Below are positions 31,186 through 41,584 of a stretch of DNA of 64,000 bases, in pieces. Numbering within the stretch: the first letter of the stretch is position 1; each line of letters begins with the position of its first letter. Made by a program: the position numbers and the translations under genes. The stretch comes from Saccharomyces uvarum (Eukaryota; Ascomycota; Saccharomycetes; Saccharomycetales; Saccharomycetaceae). The notes under the pieces are model-generated. The model was not told where the DNA came from. It did not search any database and saw only the letters and a list, made by a program, of their open reading frames with translations. The DNA lies in assembly GCA_947243795.1 (NCBI GenBank), contig OX365938.1, positions 310,001 through 374,000 of the forward strand, in the 5' to 3' direction.

Positions 31186-32829
31186 TGCAATCAAGAACGG
31201 AAAGAAAAAAGAAGTGGAAAGAAAAAAATAACTATATAGAATTGAAGCGATACGTAGTCTAATCTAGATTTAAGTAAACCCTAAAAAAAAAGGAAGAAAC
31301 GATAACCGCTGCACAATACATCAAAGCGTGCGTGCAGTGCCTCAAGAACAGCAAAGGCACGCATTTTTCTTGAAATCTCTCACGCTCTGACAGCTGGCCA
31401 AAGAAGGCTTATACTTCCGCGGATGCAAGCCTCTGCGCTATTGCAACGAACAGACATCGCGGAATAATATGCCTCCCGCGCTTTTGCCTTTTTCTTCGAT
31501 ATAAAGTTATCATTTTCTTCCATCGCAAGCGGGGCTACTTTTCGTACAGGCCTGCGATCCTCACGCTTACTTGTTGCACGTGCCCACCCGCGGACATTGA
31601 CAGGCGCAGAAGTTAATGCAGCGGAAAAAGCTGTCCTTTATGGTACAGTCTCCGGCACAATAATGCAGGTGCCGCGTTTTCTGAGGACGTGGCTAGCCTG
31701 TAAATGCATGCGGCCGGGATGATGCTGCGGTGACGTAACATTGGGTCCTGGTTTTTGAACAACAGCGCAAGAAAAAAAGCGGGAAGATCTATTATTTCCT
31801 TATGCAGGTATTCTGTGACTCTTAAGTATAGAAGACTGCTTTGCACCGCTTCCTGTTTAGAGTTTGTGCGACATTTATCGAGTATATCGTCTTTTTTCCC
31901 TCTTGTCGGCCTAAAACGGCACCCATTCTTGTGGGACAGACATGGCCGGCTCCTTCGAAGATTGGAAAAGCAGCCACAATAACGTTCCTGGTGGGCTGAT
32001 TTCAAGTGCAAGACAAATACGGCGTGGGTGGATTTGCGCGATGCGATGATAATTTTCGGGATGATGCTTGCACTAGCTCACAAATCAGCGTACACCGTGT
32101 CAGCTGTGAAAGCTTATTTCCAATTGGACGCCCGCGCCACCCCTCACCAAGAAAGCCTAGGGTGCCACGGAATCAGGAATGACTTCATGCTGGCAGGGGA
32201 AGAATGCGATCAAACGCAGCGGTCTGAGGGTTTTCTGCTACGGGCCAGTGGTCTCCTTTTGTTTTCCCTTGGAACAACTGGTTCCTCATGCAATCGGACG
32301 CTATTCTTGGCAGCCTATTATGTAAGAGTGTGGAAACATAATTCTTGCGCGCACGGGATTTCTCTTAGGGTTCCTGTCCCATCTTGTCGCAGCGCTGTGT
32401 CCCGGCAGCGCAGGCAAAAACAAGCTCACTGTGGGTTACGTAATTGCAATGCTTTCGAGCGTTAGGATCTTGGAAAGGAGAACCGGATTTATATATATAT
32501 ACATATAAATATCTGTCCCGTATGCATGGTTACATATGATGTGGTCTCCTTTCTTTTTTTTTTTTTTCCAATTGCAACCTAAGACGGCCATAGTCTCTAA
32601 TACCCCCCTCGTTACTTTATCCAGTTTTATTTTTTGATAGGAAGCAACTTAAACAGCTCGGTCAATCGCTTCCATTCCACTCCGTGTTCCTCTCACCCTT
32701 TACAATTCCCCTCAGTCTCTAGCTTATAACTTTGGCCTTTCTTCTTCTTCTTCTTCCTCTTCTTCTTGCTATTACGTTTTAATAAGACCACCTTCAATTT
32801 TCTCCACCGGAATCCATCAAGCTGTAAAT
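31186..32829. other. Long PRI2-PHD1 intergenic region (PHD1 promoter)
   Basis: 1644 bases, the longest spacer in the window. It contains TGACGTAA at 31731-31738 (ATF/CREB type, e.g. Sko1), TTACGTAA at 32436-32443 (Yap type), and a TATATATATATAC stretch near 32492. Open frames at 31755 (TTG start) and 32028 (GTG; first ATG 32046, 139 codons) lack motifs. S. cerevisiae annotates a small ORF (YKL044W) in this interval, but I cannot confirm an orthologue from the sequence. Length and site density fit a heavily regulated promoter of PHD1. Confidence 0.5.
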
Positions 32830-33936
32830 ATGTACCATGTTCCTGAAATGAGGCTACATTATCCCTTGGTGAGCACCCAATCCAACGTTGCAACCGCTCC
32901 TACTAGAAATTACGATAATATTCTTCCTTCATTCAACGAACTATCTCATCAAAACACTATCAATCTTCCTTTCGTCCAACGTGAAGCTGCGGACGCATAC
33001 ACCAATGTTGCTCCTGTAGCGGCATCACCATCCCAAGCTGAATCGGGCTTTTACTGCCGTTACTACGCTTTCCCTTTGCCCCCTTACGCACAGCACCCTC
33101 AGTCTCAATACCAACAGGCCGTGCTTCCTTACGCTACCATCCCCGGCAACAACTTCCAACCATCGTCTTACCCCATGATGACAATGGTGCCACCGGAAGT
33201 TCAGTCTGAAAGGTCTTTTTTGAATCCTTTGCACGTTCACACAGATTTACCCCCCATCATTCAAAGCTCTAACGATGTTCAGATTGCACCCCAACATGGC
33301 ACTAAGTCAATGGCGACGACGATGACAGCAACGAAAAAAATGCCTGGACTTCGTTCCACCGTAGTTCTCAAACCGCGTGTGATAACAACTATGTGGGAAG
33401 ACGAAAGTACCATCTGCTATCAAGTCGAGGCGAACGGCATATCTGTCGTGCGCAGGGCGGATAACGACATGATTAACGGTACGAAGTTACTGAACGTCAC
33501 GAAGATGACGAGGGGAAGAAGAGACGGCATACTGAGATCAGAAAAGATCAGAGAAGTCGTAAAGATTGGCTCCATGCACCTCAAAGGTGTTTGGATCCCT
33601 TTCGAAAGAGCGTATATCCTGGCTCAACGTGAACAAATTTTAGACCATTTGTATCCACTTTTTGTTAAGGATATAGAATCCATTGTTGATACCAGCAAAC
33701 ACACTGGTAAGAAATCTCCTACCCCAGAATCTAACCTTGGAAACTACCATTCTGTTAAGCAAGAACCATCCGAAAACAAGGACAAACTTTCTGCTGAAGT
33801 TAAGCATGAGGGCGTTGGGGCCCTCTCGGATGAAGTATCTACCCAGAATGGGGGAGGAATGGATAACTCAAAGAATATTGATATCGACAATGAGGTTCAA
33901 AACCGAACAAGCAGAGCCAAAAATGAAATATCATAG
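32830..33936 (+). CDS. PHD1: Phd1, APSES transcription factor for pseudohyphal growth
   Basis: 368 residues; 366 in S. cerevisiae. The APSES (KilA-N-like) DNA-binding domain spans about residues 180-295: VVLKPRVITTMWEDESTICYQVEANG, then VRRADNDMINGTKLLNV and GSMHLKGVWIPFERAYILAQ. The N-terminal half is Pro, Tyr, Gln-rich and likely activating; the C-terminus is acidic. Phd1 and its paralogue Sok2 control filamentous growth genes such as FLO11. PHD1 rather than SOK2 is supported by position and the short length. Confidence 0.96.
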   Translation: MYHVPEMRLHYPLVSTQSNVATAPTRNYDNILPSFNELSHQNTINLPFVQREAADAYTNVAPVAASPSQAESGFYCRYYAFPLPPYAQHPQSQYQQAVLPYATIPGNNFQPSSYPMMTMVPPEVQSERSFLNPLHVHTDLPPIIQSSNDVQIAPQHGTKSMATTMTATKKMPGLRSTVVLKPRVITTMWEDESTICYQVEANGISVVRRADNDMINGTKLLNVTKMTRGRRDGILRSEKIREVVKIGSMHLKGVWIPFERAYILAQREQILDHLYPLFVKDIESIVDTSKHTGKKSPTPESNLGNYHSVKQEPSENKDKLSAEVKHEGVGALSDEVSTQNGGGMDNSKNIDIDNEVQNRTSRAKNEIS

Positions 33937-34530
33937 CAGATATTAGAAATGCGTCAGCTCTTTGCGCTACAGACAAATACCAATGGTTCAATCAGAGAGA
34001 CAAGGACGACGCAGTTCATGAAATCGCGTATTGCAAAACGCCCGTAACTACACGATATATAAAACATAAATAACGGACATAAAAAAAAATTGTAACATTA
34101 TAAAGTAATAAAATTGAATTTCTTTCAACTACTGTTGTCTCTTGATTTTTGCTGCGAGTAGTCTTTTACTGTGGCTAACCCGGCTATTTCCTGCACTAGA
34201 ATGCCTATCTCATTACTATGCTGTGACGCTGCTATTATTCTGCAAACTTCGCTTTCTCACGCGAAAAGTAATATGATGCCTTTTTGAAACAAACCATTAT
34301 TGACGCCGATGACATTACGCGTCGTGATTCGTGAACCTGGTACAAAACAAAAAGGAAAACTAACCTAATAAATAAAGACATCCTTTTGGAAAAACGCAGC
34401 GTTAGCTTCTGGTACACAAAAACAGTTTGGTACACAACTAGAAGAAAAGAAACAGGGGCTTTTCTTTGCTACGCAAAAAAAGAAAAAAAGGAAAACAGTA
34501 AGGCTTCTATAGTGTACTTCCCTAGAAAAC
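33937..34530. other. PHD1-SPC42 intergenic region
   Basis: 594 bases: PHD1 terminator and SPC42 promoter. The cell-cycle elements are listed separately. An A-rich stretch near 34475-34500 precedes the SPC42 start. Confidence 0.55.
34260..34322 (+). promoter_or_regulatory. SCB and MCB cell-cycle elements upstream of SPC42
   Basis: CGCGAAAA at 34260-34267 matches the SBF site (CRCGAAA), and ACGCGT at 34317-34322 is a full MBF box. They lie about 270 and 210 bases before the SPC42 ATG. Spindle pole body duplication genes are often expressed at G1/S in yeast, which agrees. Confidence 0.6.
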
Positions 34531-35631
34531 ATGAACGGATCTCCCACACCCAAGCGATATTCATCCAAATCTTCAAGACTATACGACGACTATTATAATA
34601 TCCCATATCAATACTCCAACCCAATTCCAATGAATAGAGACTACAACGACATAGGTTCACGCATGAATGCCGATAAGCTGGTGCCAGAGGAGTACAAACG
34701 GAATACTGAATTTATCAACAAAGCTGTCCAACAAAATAAAGAACTGAACTTCAAACTGAGAGAAAAGCAAAATGAAGTATTTGAGCTCAAAAAGATAGCT
34801 GAAACTCTACGCTCGAAATTGGAAAAATATGTTGATATCACCAAAAGGCTCGAAGATCAAAACCTCAATCTACAGATAAAGGCAAACGATTTGGAAAAGA
34901 AACTTTCTGATGCCAACACCATTATCAAAGATAGACGCTACTCCAATATCAAGGAGCCAGTGGTTGATGAAAATGTTGTTTCTCAGGTCTACGATCAAAT
35001 AAATGTACCAAAAAACAGAGCTCCAGATGCAGGGGTCGATCTTCGCTCAAACAACAAGGCTTATAATGGTTCGGAACAAGATAACAGGCTAAAAGCCATC
35101 GAAAAAACTCTTTCAATTCTTACAGATTACGTCATGAGGACAGAAGAGAGTAATAATGATAGAGCATCTTTACCGTCTCCTTTGAATACGATTTCGCCAA
35201 TAAATAATCGTTTGAGTTTCCAAGAGGCGAAAAAGTACAATCCCACGCTCAAATCAAATCCGTCTGATGATGACATTATGATGTATGAGAGCGCAGAACT
35301 AAAGCGTGTCGAAGAACAAATAGAAGAGTTGAAGAGGAAAATACTGGTTAGAAAGAAGCATGATCTAAGGAAACTGTCTCTAAATAACCAACTTCAAGAA
35401 CTACAAAATATGATGGATGGCGATGAAAACGTAAAAGTAGATAATCCTTCGAAACACAACCAGGTACACCACAGTACGCATCATCATTCTTCGCATTCCC
35501 ATCGAGATTATTCACCATCTTGTGATGCTTGTTTAGAGTGTTCTGCTAATGAGTTGTACGAGAAAAACAAAGGTAAGTCAGAGAATAATTTATCTGAGAC
35601 GTTTGCAACTCCCACTCCGAATAACCGATAA
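34531..35631 (+). CDS. SPC42: Spc42, spindle pole body central plaque protein
   Basis: 366 residues; 363 in S. cerevisiae. A strong parallel coiled coil runs from about residue 55 to 135 ([20 protein letters not shown]..., [20 protein letters not shown]...), with a second coiled coil near 255-300 ([21 protein letters not shown] in two parts). A His/Ser-rich patch and a Cys-containing tail follow. Spc42 forms the hexagonal crystalline core of the spindle pole body and binds Spc29 and Spc110. The N-terminal Ser/Thr/Tyr-rich region contains SP sites ([13 protein letters not shown]) fitting Cdk1 and Mps1 phosphorylation. Confidence 0.95.
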   Translation: MNGSPTPKRYSSKSSRLYDDYYNIPYQYSNPIPMNRDYNDIGSRMNADKLVPEEYKRNTEFINKAVQQNKELNFKLREKQNEVFELKKIAETLRSKLEKYVDITKRLEDQNLNLQIKANDLEKKLSDANTIIKDRRYSNIKEPVVDENVVSQVYDQINVPKNRAPDAGVDLRSNNKAYNGSEQDNRLKAIEKTLSILTDYVMRTEESNNDRASLPSPLNTISPINNRLSFQEAKKYNPTLKSNPSDDDIMMYESAELKRVEEQIEELKRKILVRKKHDLRKLSLNNQLQELQNMMDGDENVKVDNPSKHNQVHHSTHHHSSHSHRDYSPSCDACLECSANELYEKNKGKSENNLSETFATPTPNNR

Positions 35632-36222
35632 TGATATCAGAAATGAACGCGCCGCAAGGGACGTTTTGAAGGACTATTTTCTCTTGCGCAATTGTAGAAA
35701 ATGAAGCGAACGTAAGTACAAGGTCTTTATTTCCACTTTAGTATTGTTGTTTTCCATCGAAGGTAAGAAACTTTTAATGTTTTTTATAGTTAAGTATTTT
35801 CTTTTTATAAGATATATAATCAGAGAATTTTGTAATCATTACTTTTTAACTTTACGGCAAGAGCACCATAGGGAAAGCAAACTTGGCAGGTAGCAGCACA
35901 GAAATGAATAGCTTAAACGAGGTCTTTATGCCCAGAAAATACTAAGATAACCAAAGATGGGGCGTGTGCTGGGTATCCATATATTTTACTATGGTTGTCG
36001 TTCTGGACGATGGAATAAATATAGTCTGCGAATCTAATAGGAATGGCGTGAATGAATGATAGTGGAGGTGTTTAAAATTGGGATGAACCATCATATATCC
36101 AAACGCAGTTGTTTCTTTATTAATTAAATAATTCAGTAGTATCAACCGCTTTGCTAGTATTTATTTTATTAATTTCCAGTCGTTTTAGGAGAAAAATTTT
36201 GTGAAGTAGCAATTTGATATTA
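35632..36222. other. SPC42-VPS24 intergenic region
   Basis: 591 AT-rich bases. No gene, clear promoter motif or repeat seen. Confidence 0.5.
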
Positions 36223-36897
36223 ATGGATTATATTAAGAAGGCAATCTGGGGGCCTGATCCTAGAGAACAACAGAGGCGGATCAAGTCGGTACTAAGGAAA
36301 AATGGCCGAAGTATAGAAAAATCGTTGCGAGAGTTATCAGTCTTGCAGAATAAGACCCAGCAGCTTATTAAGAAATCCGCAAAGAAGAATGACATAAGGA
36401 CAGTTCGATTGTATGCTAAGGAACTATACCAAATCAATAAACAGTATGATAGAATGTACACCTCCAAAGCACAGTTAGATTCCGTTCGAATGAAGATAGA
36501 TGAGGCGATCAGGATGAACGTGTTATCTAATCAAATGGCGGATAGCGCAGGCTTGATGAGGGAAGTCAATTCCCTAGTGAGGCTTCCTCAGTTGAGGAAT
36601 ACAATGATTGAATTAGAAAAGGAATTGATGAAATCAGGTATTATAAGTGAAATGGTTGATGACACCATGGAGAGTGTCGGTGACACAGGGGAAGAAATGG
36701 ACGAGGCCGTTGATGAAGAAGTTAATAAGATTGTTGAACAATATACAAACGAGAAATTCAAGAATGTCGATCATGTTCCAACGGTAGACTTACCAACTAA
36801 TGAGGAAGAAAAAGAGATACCGGACGAAAGAGTTGATGAAGAAGCAGATAGAATGGTAAATGAAATGCGTGAAAGGCTTAAGGCTTTACAAAACTAA
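36223..36897 (+). CDS. VPS24: Vps24, ESCRT-III subunit (CHMP3)
   Basis: 224 residues from the ATG at 36223, the yeast Vps24 length; three in-frame codons upstream begin with TTG and are not used. The basic N-terminal helices (about 10-100, PREQQRRIKSVLRKNGRSIEKSLREL in two parts) bind membrane. The C-terminus is acidic and ends with an MIT-interacting helix (DEEADRMVNEMRERLKALQ). Vps24 assembles with Vps2 on Snf7 filaments at endosomes to form intralumenal vesicles, and is released by Vps4. Convergent with NFU1. Confidence 0.97.
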   Translation: MDYIKKAIWGPDPREQQRRIKSVLRKNGRSIEKSLRELSVLQNKTQQLIKKSAKKNDIRTVRLYAKELYQINKQYDRMYTSKAQLDSVRMKIDEAIRMNVLSNQMADSAGLMREVNSLVRLPQLRNTMIELEKELMKSGIISEMVDDTMESVGDTGEEMDEAVDEEVNKIVEQYTNEKFKNVDHVPTVDLPTNEEEKEIPDERVDEEADRMVNEMRERLKALQN

Positions 36898-37110
36898 AAT
36901 GCCTCTTTGGTTGTACAAAATAAATAAATAAATAGTTGAGTAAATAATGTTACGAATAACAGTACGAAGAAGCGACTGGCAGATATGAGGAGAAGAAAGA
37001 TGTATATTTTCTTGCATGGCAGTACTCCAAATAATGCTTTGTATAAGGGACAAGTCGTTGAAATACAGGAGAATGACAGCGGTGAGTGTGCATATTTCTG
37101 TTGGAAAGGT

Positions 37111-37878
37111 TCAAGCATCAGGGCTATTTTTACCCGATTCCAATTTCTTTTCGAGCTTGTCGAATTCCCTCAATGCTATTTCTTGTTCGGGATCCATTAT
37201 TTGAATAACTTCTTTTACCTCATCTACATAATGCTTTAACATGGACTCAATACCATATTTCAAAGTCACCTCACTAGATGAGCAAGAAGTACATGCACCC
37301 TGTAATCTTAAATACACGGTTCCGGTTTTTGGATCCCAACCACGGTAGTCAATGTCACCACCATCCTCTAAAATTGCCGGTCTTATTCTTGTGTCTATTA
37401 GTTCTTCGATCAACTCGCTGACTTCTTCATCTTCTGCGGTAAGTTCAAACTTAGGCATATTGATCTTGTAGCCACCCTCTCCTTCTTCCTCTTGAACAGC
37501 ATGAAATTCCTCGGATATCACATCATTGCCAGAAGCAAGCTGTTTGGTCAATAATTCAACGATTTCGGGCTCAATAACGTTCCAGTGGACCATCCTATCT
37601 TTATTAATAGTGAGAAAATCATCACCTATCATCAAAGACTCCACTCCGGGACACTGGACAAAGATCTGTTGCGCTAGCTTGGAATGGTTAATGAGATTTT
37701 CATCAGTGTTTTTGATGACGATACTCTTGGAACCACGAGTTTGCAACAACTCGCCATCCGTGGAGAGAAATTTCAAGGCATTTTCATTTGGGGTTGTTAA
37801 AGTCTTGATGTGAATAAACCGTTGAGAATTCAAACAGGTGAACCGCGGCCTCCCTAACCTAGCTATTGACTTGAACAT
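37111..37878 (-). CDS. NFU1: Nfu1, mitochondrial Fe-S cluster carrier
   Basis: 255 residues; 256 in S. cerevisiae. A basic N-terminal presequence (MFKSIARLGRPRFTCLNSQR) is followed by the Nfu N-terminal domain (about 25-115) and the NifU-like C-terminal domain (about 150-225), whose cluster-binding CXXC is Cys196-Cys199 in GACTSCSS. Nfu1 passes 4Fe-4S clusters to lipoate synthase and succinate dehydrogenase in the matrix. Intact. It is divergent from PTM1. Confidence 0.97.
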   Translation of the reverse strand: MFKSIARLGRPRFTCLNSQRFIHIKTLTTPNENALKFLSTDGELLQTRGSKSIVIKNTDENLINHSKLAQQIFVQCPGVESLMIGDDFLTINKDRMVHWNVIEPEIVELLTKQLASGNDVISEEFHAVQEEEGEGGYKINMPKFELTAEDEEVSELIEELIDTRIRPAILEDGGDIDYRGWDPKTGTVYLRLQGACTSCSSSEVTLKYGIESMLKHYVDEVKEVIQIMDPEQEIALREFDKLEKKLESGKNSPDA

Positions 37879-38655
37879 GGTCAGTTTCTCTCAGTGCTTT
37901 CTTTTGCCCAGACTATGTGCTGAAATACTACCGGTTTTTTAAGTCATATGTTATATACTGTTCCATATAATGATTAATAATCATTAAGGTAAACACACAT
38001 TACCGAACATCGGAAAAGCTTACACGACAGGTCACTTCATACGTCAGATGGTTTGGGAGGTCCACAGGGTGCCACTACATGTTCTCCTCTTGTTCATAGG
38101 AATGTCAACCTTGACGCTTTCAATTGAAGTATTATCGTGGCCCTGTATCTTGTTGTGGAACAAACTGGACGCAAGAGGCCGCAATCTTGTTATTGAGTTT
38201 AGGAAGCGCAATTGCCAATATCCTCCTCTCGCGTGCTGATCTACCGTAAAAAGTAACACCACTTGTACCGAATACAGGATGGACCCTCTGCCGAGTCCCT
38301 GAGCACGCCCCTTCCCTGTTAAGCGTGATATAATATATTCGTGTTTCTTGTATTGCCCAGTTTCGGCACTGCACCCGTGCACGTCACACTTAAGCCTGGT
38401 CTTATTAAATAGTGTGTAAAAAAAGAATTGAAGAAAAACATAGAGCAAGGCATAGAAATAGGAGAGAAATAGGGAGAGTTGGAAAATAAGCTTAACCTCA
38501 ATCAGATAAAATTCCGCTAGTGGCATCAAGCTTTTCATTCAGGTTCCTGCGGATAACACAATTGAAAGTAAAAACTTCCCGACAGCTTTTAACAAAAACC
38601 AGGTGTAAAGCTTATCAGCAGTAAATTAAAGAGTTCAAAAAATTATACAGGTACA
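37879..38655. other. Divergent NFU1-PTM1 promoter region
   Basis: 777 bases. A GC-richer central part (38040-38420) produces several short open frames on both strands, none with a motif. No tRNA or snoRNA signature found here. Confidence 0.5.
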
Positions 38656-40227
38656 ATGAGAGTACGTCAACATTGCCGACCTTTCCAACTGCTTGCTTCC
38701 CTTCTATGTTGGCTTCTAGCGTTTGTAGCAGCAAATAAGGAGAAGATAAACCAAAACGATTACCAAGTGTGTGCAGGTATGTATTCCAAAGAAGATTGGA
38801 AGGGTAAAGTAGATCCATTTATATCATTCAACCTCAAGAAAATAAGTGAGCTAAGTGACGAATCTGATCCTGGTATAATCGTTGCGGTTTACGATTTCCA
38901 AGATTTCGAGCACTTGGGAGTAGAATTGCCTGATGGAGAAACATACTATCTCTGCGATGATTATGCTATTGACATCGGAATTTGTGAAGAAGAACATCGT
39001 GATGAGTTTATCATCCAAGAGGTTGTTTACGATCCGTATACTTCCACGAATAAATCTCTGGCTAATCCCATTATGACGTTTTCTAAAAACGATGTAGGTT
39101 TGCATGATACCAAATACCCGGTGACGAAAACCGGATTTTATTGTGTTACTGCATTCAGATCAACGAGCAGTACTAAATTTAACGCTGTGGTGAACTTCAG
39201 AAACGCTTATGGTCACCTCGCAGGTACTGAGATCAATAAATTACCGCTATATGGTCTTTTGGCTGTTGCATATGTTGTAGCCATGGCGTTATATTCATTT
39301 GCCTTCTGGAAACACAAGCATGAATTGCTACCATTGCAAAAATACTTGTTGGCCTTCTTCGTGTTTTTAACTGCAGAAACCATTTTCGTCTGGGCTTACT
39401 ATGATTTGAAAAATGAAAAGGGTAATACTGCAGGAATTAAAGTTTATATGGTGTTCCTATCAATATTGACAGCCGGCAAAGTCACATTTTCATTTTTTCT
39501 CCTACTCATCATTGCTCTGGGTTACGGTATTGTTTACCCTAAATTAAATAAGACTTTGATGAGGCGTTGTCAAATTTATGCTGCAGTGACCTATGCAATC
39601 TGTATCGCGTTTTTGATCCAAAGTTATTTGAGCAATATGCAAGCACCATCTGCATTGATCTTGATTACTTTAATTCCTATGGCGCTTTCCTTGGCGGTAT
39701 TTTACTACATGATTATTAGCTCCATGACAAAAACTTTAATCTATTTGAAAGAACAAAGACAGGTTGTGAAATTGAACATGTACAAGAAGTTGCTATTCAT
39801 CATTTACGCTTCCTTCTTAAGTGTTTTAGCTGGCAGTATAGTTTCTTCATTTATTTACATTGGCATGAACACCATTGATATGATTGAAAAGAACTGGAGA
39901 TCAAGATTCTTCATTACTGATTTCTGGCCTACGTTAGTATATTTTATTGTTTTTGTTACCATTGCCTTCTTGTGGAGACCAACAGACACCTCATACATGC
40001 TAGCCGCATCCCAACAACTACCTACAGACCCAGAAAACGCTGCGGACTTCGACTTGGGTGATTTACAATCGTTCGACGACCAAGATGACGCTAGCATCAT
40101 CACTGGCGACCACGGTATGGACGAAGATGACCTGAATTTGAACTTCACTGATGATGAGGAAGGACGTGATAATGTAAATAACCATGGTCTAGGCCATGAA
40201 CCATTGCCTACTTCTCCTAGAAAATAA
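38656..40227 (+). CDS. PTM1: Ptm1, Golgi/endosomal seven-transmembrane LUSTR protein
   Basis: 523 residues. A signal peptide occupies about 1-26 ([15 protein letters not shown]). A lumenal domain follows with paired cysteines ([23 protein letters not shown]). Seven membrane segments run from about residue 200 to 445, and the cytosolic tail is acidic ([16 protein letters not shown]). This is the GPR107/LUSTR architecture. Ptm1 is found in late Golgi vesicles, with paralogue YHL017W. Function is not well known. Complete. Confidence 0.95.
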   Translation: MRVRQHCRPFQLLASLLCWLLAFVAANKEKINQNDYQVCAGMYSKEDWKGKVDPFISFNLKKISELSDESDPGIIVAVYDFQDFEHLGVELPDGETYYLCDDYAIDIGICEEEHRDEFIIQEVVYDPYTSTNKSLANPIMTFSKNDVGLHDTKYPVTKTGFYCVTAFRSTSSTKFNAVVNFRNAYGHLAGTEINKLPLYGLLAVAYVVAMALYSFAFWKHKHELLPLQKYLLAFFVFLTAETIFVWAYYDLKNEKGNTAGIKVYMVFLSILTAGKVTFSFFLLLIIALGYGIVYPKLNKTLMRRCQIYAAVTYAICIAFLIQSYLSNMQAPSALILITLIPMALSLAVFYYMIISSMTKTLIYLKEQRQVVKLNMYKKLLFIIYASFLSVLAGSIVSSFIYIGMNTIDMIEKNWRSRFFITDFWPTLVYFIVFVTIAFLWRPTDTSYMLAASQQLPTDPENAADFDLGDLQSFDDQDDASIITGDHGMDEDDLNLNFTDDEEGRDNVNNHGLGHEPLPTSPRK

Positions 40228-40751
40228 AGCCCTAGCAAGTTTGGTCAGAGGATAGGATTGCAAACATCATAAACAAAAAAGAATAATATCTTTAAAAAGA
40301 AAAATCTTACAAGAAAGCAAAGTATGTACTGTATATATTTTTTACCAAACGCAGACGTAGACACGAACATGAACAATTCCGTTTTCTCCGTTCATCTGTT
40401 TTACCTGTTTATAACCGTAATTACTCAAGCTATATTCTAGACCTAACTTTTTCTTTGTCACTATTTCAGCCGCTTGCTATTTTTTTTCGGCGAAAGATGG
40501 ACCATATAAAAGCGAAACAAAAAGTGGAAATTTAACACATGGAAAGCATTAGGCAAAAGATTGAAGATGTTCTTCTGAAAGAGGCTACCCAGCGACTTAT
40601 GTGAAGCAGGTAGGAGTAGCCTCTCGTGTTCAAGGGTGGACACGGAAGCCAAAGGAAGTACGGTCGTGCGTCATAATATTGTTGCCGTTAACGATCTTTC
40701 TTTGGCTTTTTTGGTCTTTCCTATATATCATTTCTTTATGTATATTCTATT
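40228..40751. other. PTM1 3' region and snR69 upstream region
   Basis: 524 bases. A TATAAAAG at about 40505-40512 is followed 27 bases later by ATG of a 21-codon ORF (40539-40604). Otherwise no gene is seen before the snoRNA. Confidence 0.5.
40539..40604 (+). CDS. Possible 21-residue small ORF downstream of a TATA box
   Basis: ATG at 40539, stop TGA at 40602-40604. The peptide (MESIRQKIEDVLLKEATQ plus three residues) would form a charged amphipathic helix. A TATAAAAG lies 27 bases upstream, with an A-rich leader between. I do not recognise it, and at this length chance is likely. It could instead mark the snR69 precursor promoter. Confidence 0.15.
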   Translation: MESIRQKIEDVLLKEATQRLM

Positions 40752-40854
40752 TGTTTATGATGAGACCACGTCCTTAGTGACATTGCTATAAACCCAGCTC
40801 TTCGATTCATTTTTAATGAAAGGGAGAAGATTTTTTTGTCAAACGCTCTGAGCA
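40752..40854 (+). ncRNA. snR69: C/D box snoRNA snR69
   Basis: Box C ATGATGA is at 40757-40763 and box D CTGA at 40848-40851. Flanks TTCTATTTG (40745) and CAATAGAA (40853) can pair as a terminal stem. The guide AAACCCAGCTC (40790-40800) is complementary to GAGCUGGGUUU of 25S rRNA in the peptidyl-transferase region. Taking D' as TCGA at 40802-40805, the fifth base upstream is G40797, which pairs with the C of GAGC; that is the C2948 target known for snR69. The position between PTM1 and RGT1 and the size near 101 nt also agree. GTAG and TCTT motifs at 40881-40890 could be Nrd1/Nab3 termination signals. Ends are approximate. Confidence 0.88.
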
Positions 40855-41584
40855 ATAGAATACATAATGCCATGGCATTTGTAGTTTCTTGATTTTACCC
40901 CTTGCAGTTAACAGATCGCCGGTCTAGGGGACGTTGTACATGCGGTGTTCGTTTTAAAAGACTGGCCTCAAGGGTATCGGTTCAGTGCTATTGTTTCATG
41001 CACCATCCAATGCAGGTTGTGTCGTTCCCAAGTTCATTATTAGACCGGGCAGATCATACGACATGCTAGGCACCTTTTATCAAATTTTTGGATGTGTAGT
41101 TATGAACAAACAACCGAGGCGGCACGTTCAATAGTATATATAACGTAGGGCGTGGCATCATTAAGCTGGCAACCTCTTAATAAAGTAGTGATTCGCGAGC
41201 TCGTCAAAAAACTTCGTTTGCGTTGTCCATATATCTTTCTTTATTTTTTCTTTTTTTTCAAGTAGCCAAACAAAACGATTATGGGAACCTTAAGGAAAAA
41301 CAGGAAAAAAAGCAGTAACAATACTAACAATAATTAAGAACATAATATCAACTCAAAACAGATAACGCGCCAGTTGCGAATTATACTTGGAGTTTCGAGG
41401 CTTGAGTATTGTCCATCCAAAATATTCTACCCACTTGCGATAGACTTCGTTCAAAATCGCCCTTCCCTTATAAAATTACGATTCTCGCAATTTTAATTGG
41501 TGCAACAATAGTACCCTTCTCCGATTCCCACTTTTCTAAAAAAAAAGCGGTACTCTTCTCTCAAGCTCCAGTATACTCTCGACT
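40855..41584. other. RGT1 promoter region
   Basis: 730 bases after the snoRNA. TATATATAACG near 41134 is a candidate TATA box; the last 350 bases are A/T-rich with T- and A-runs. No gene seen. Confidence 0.5.
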
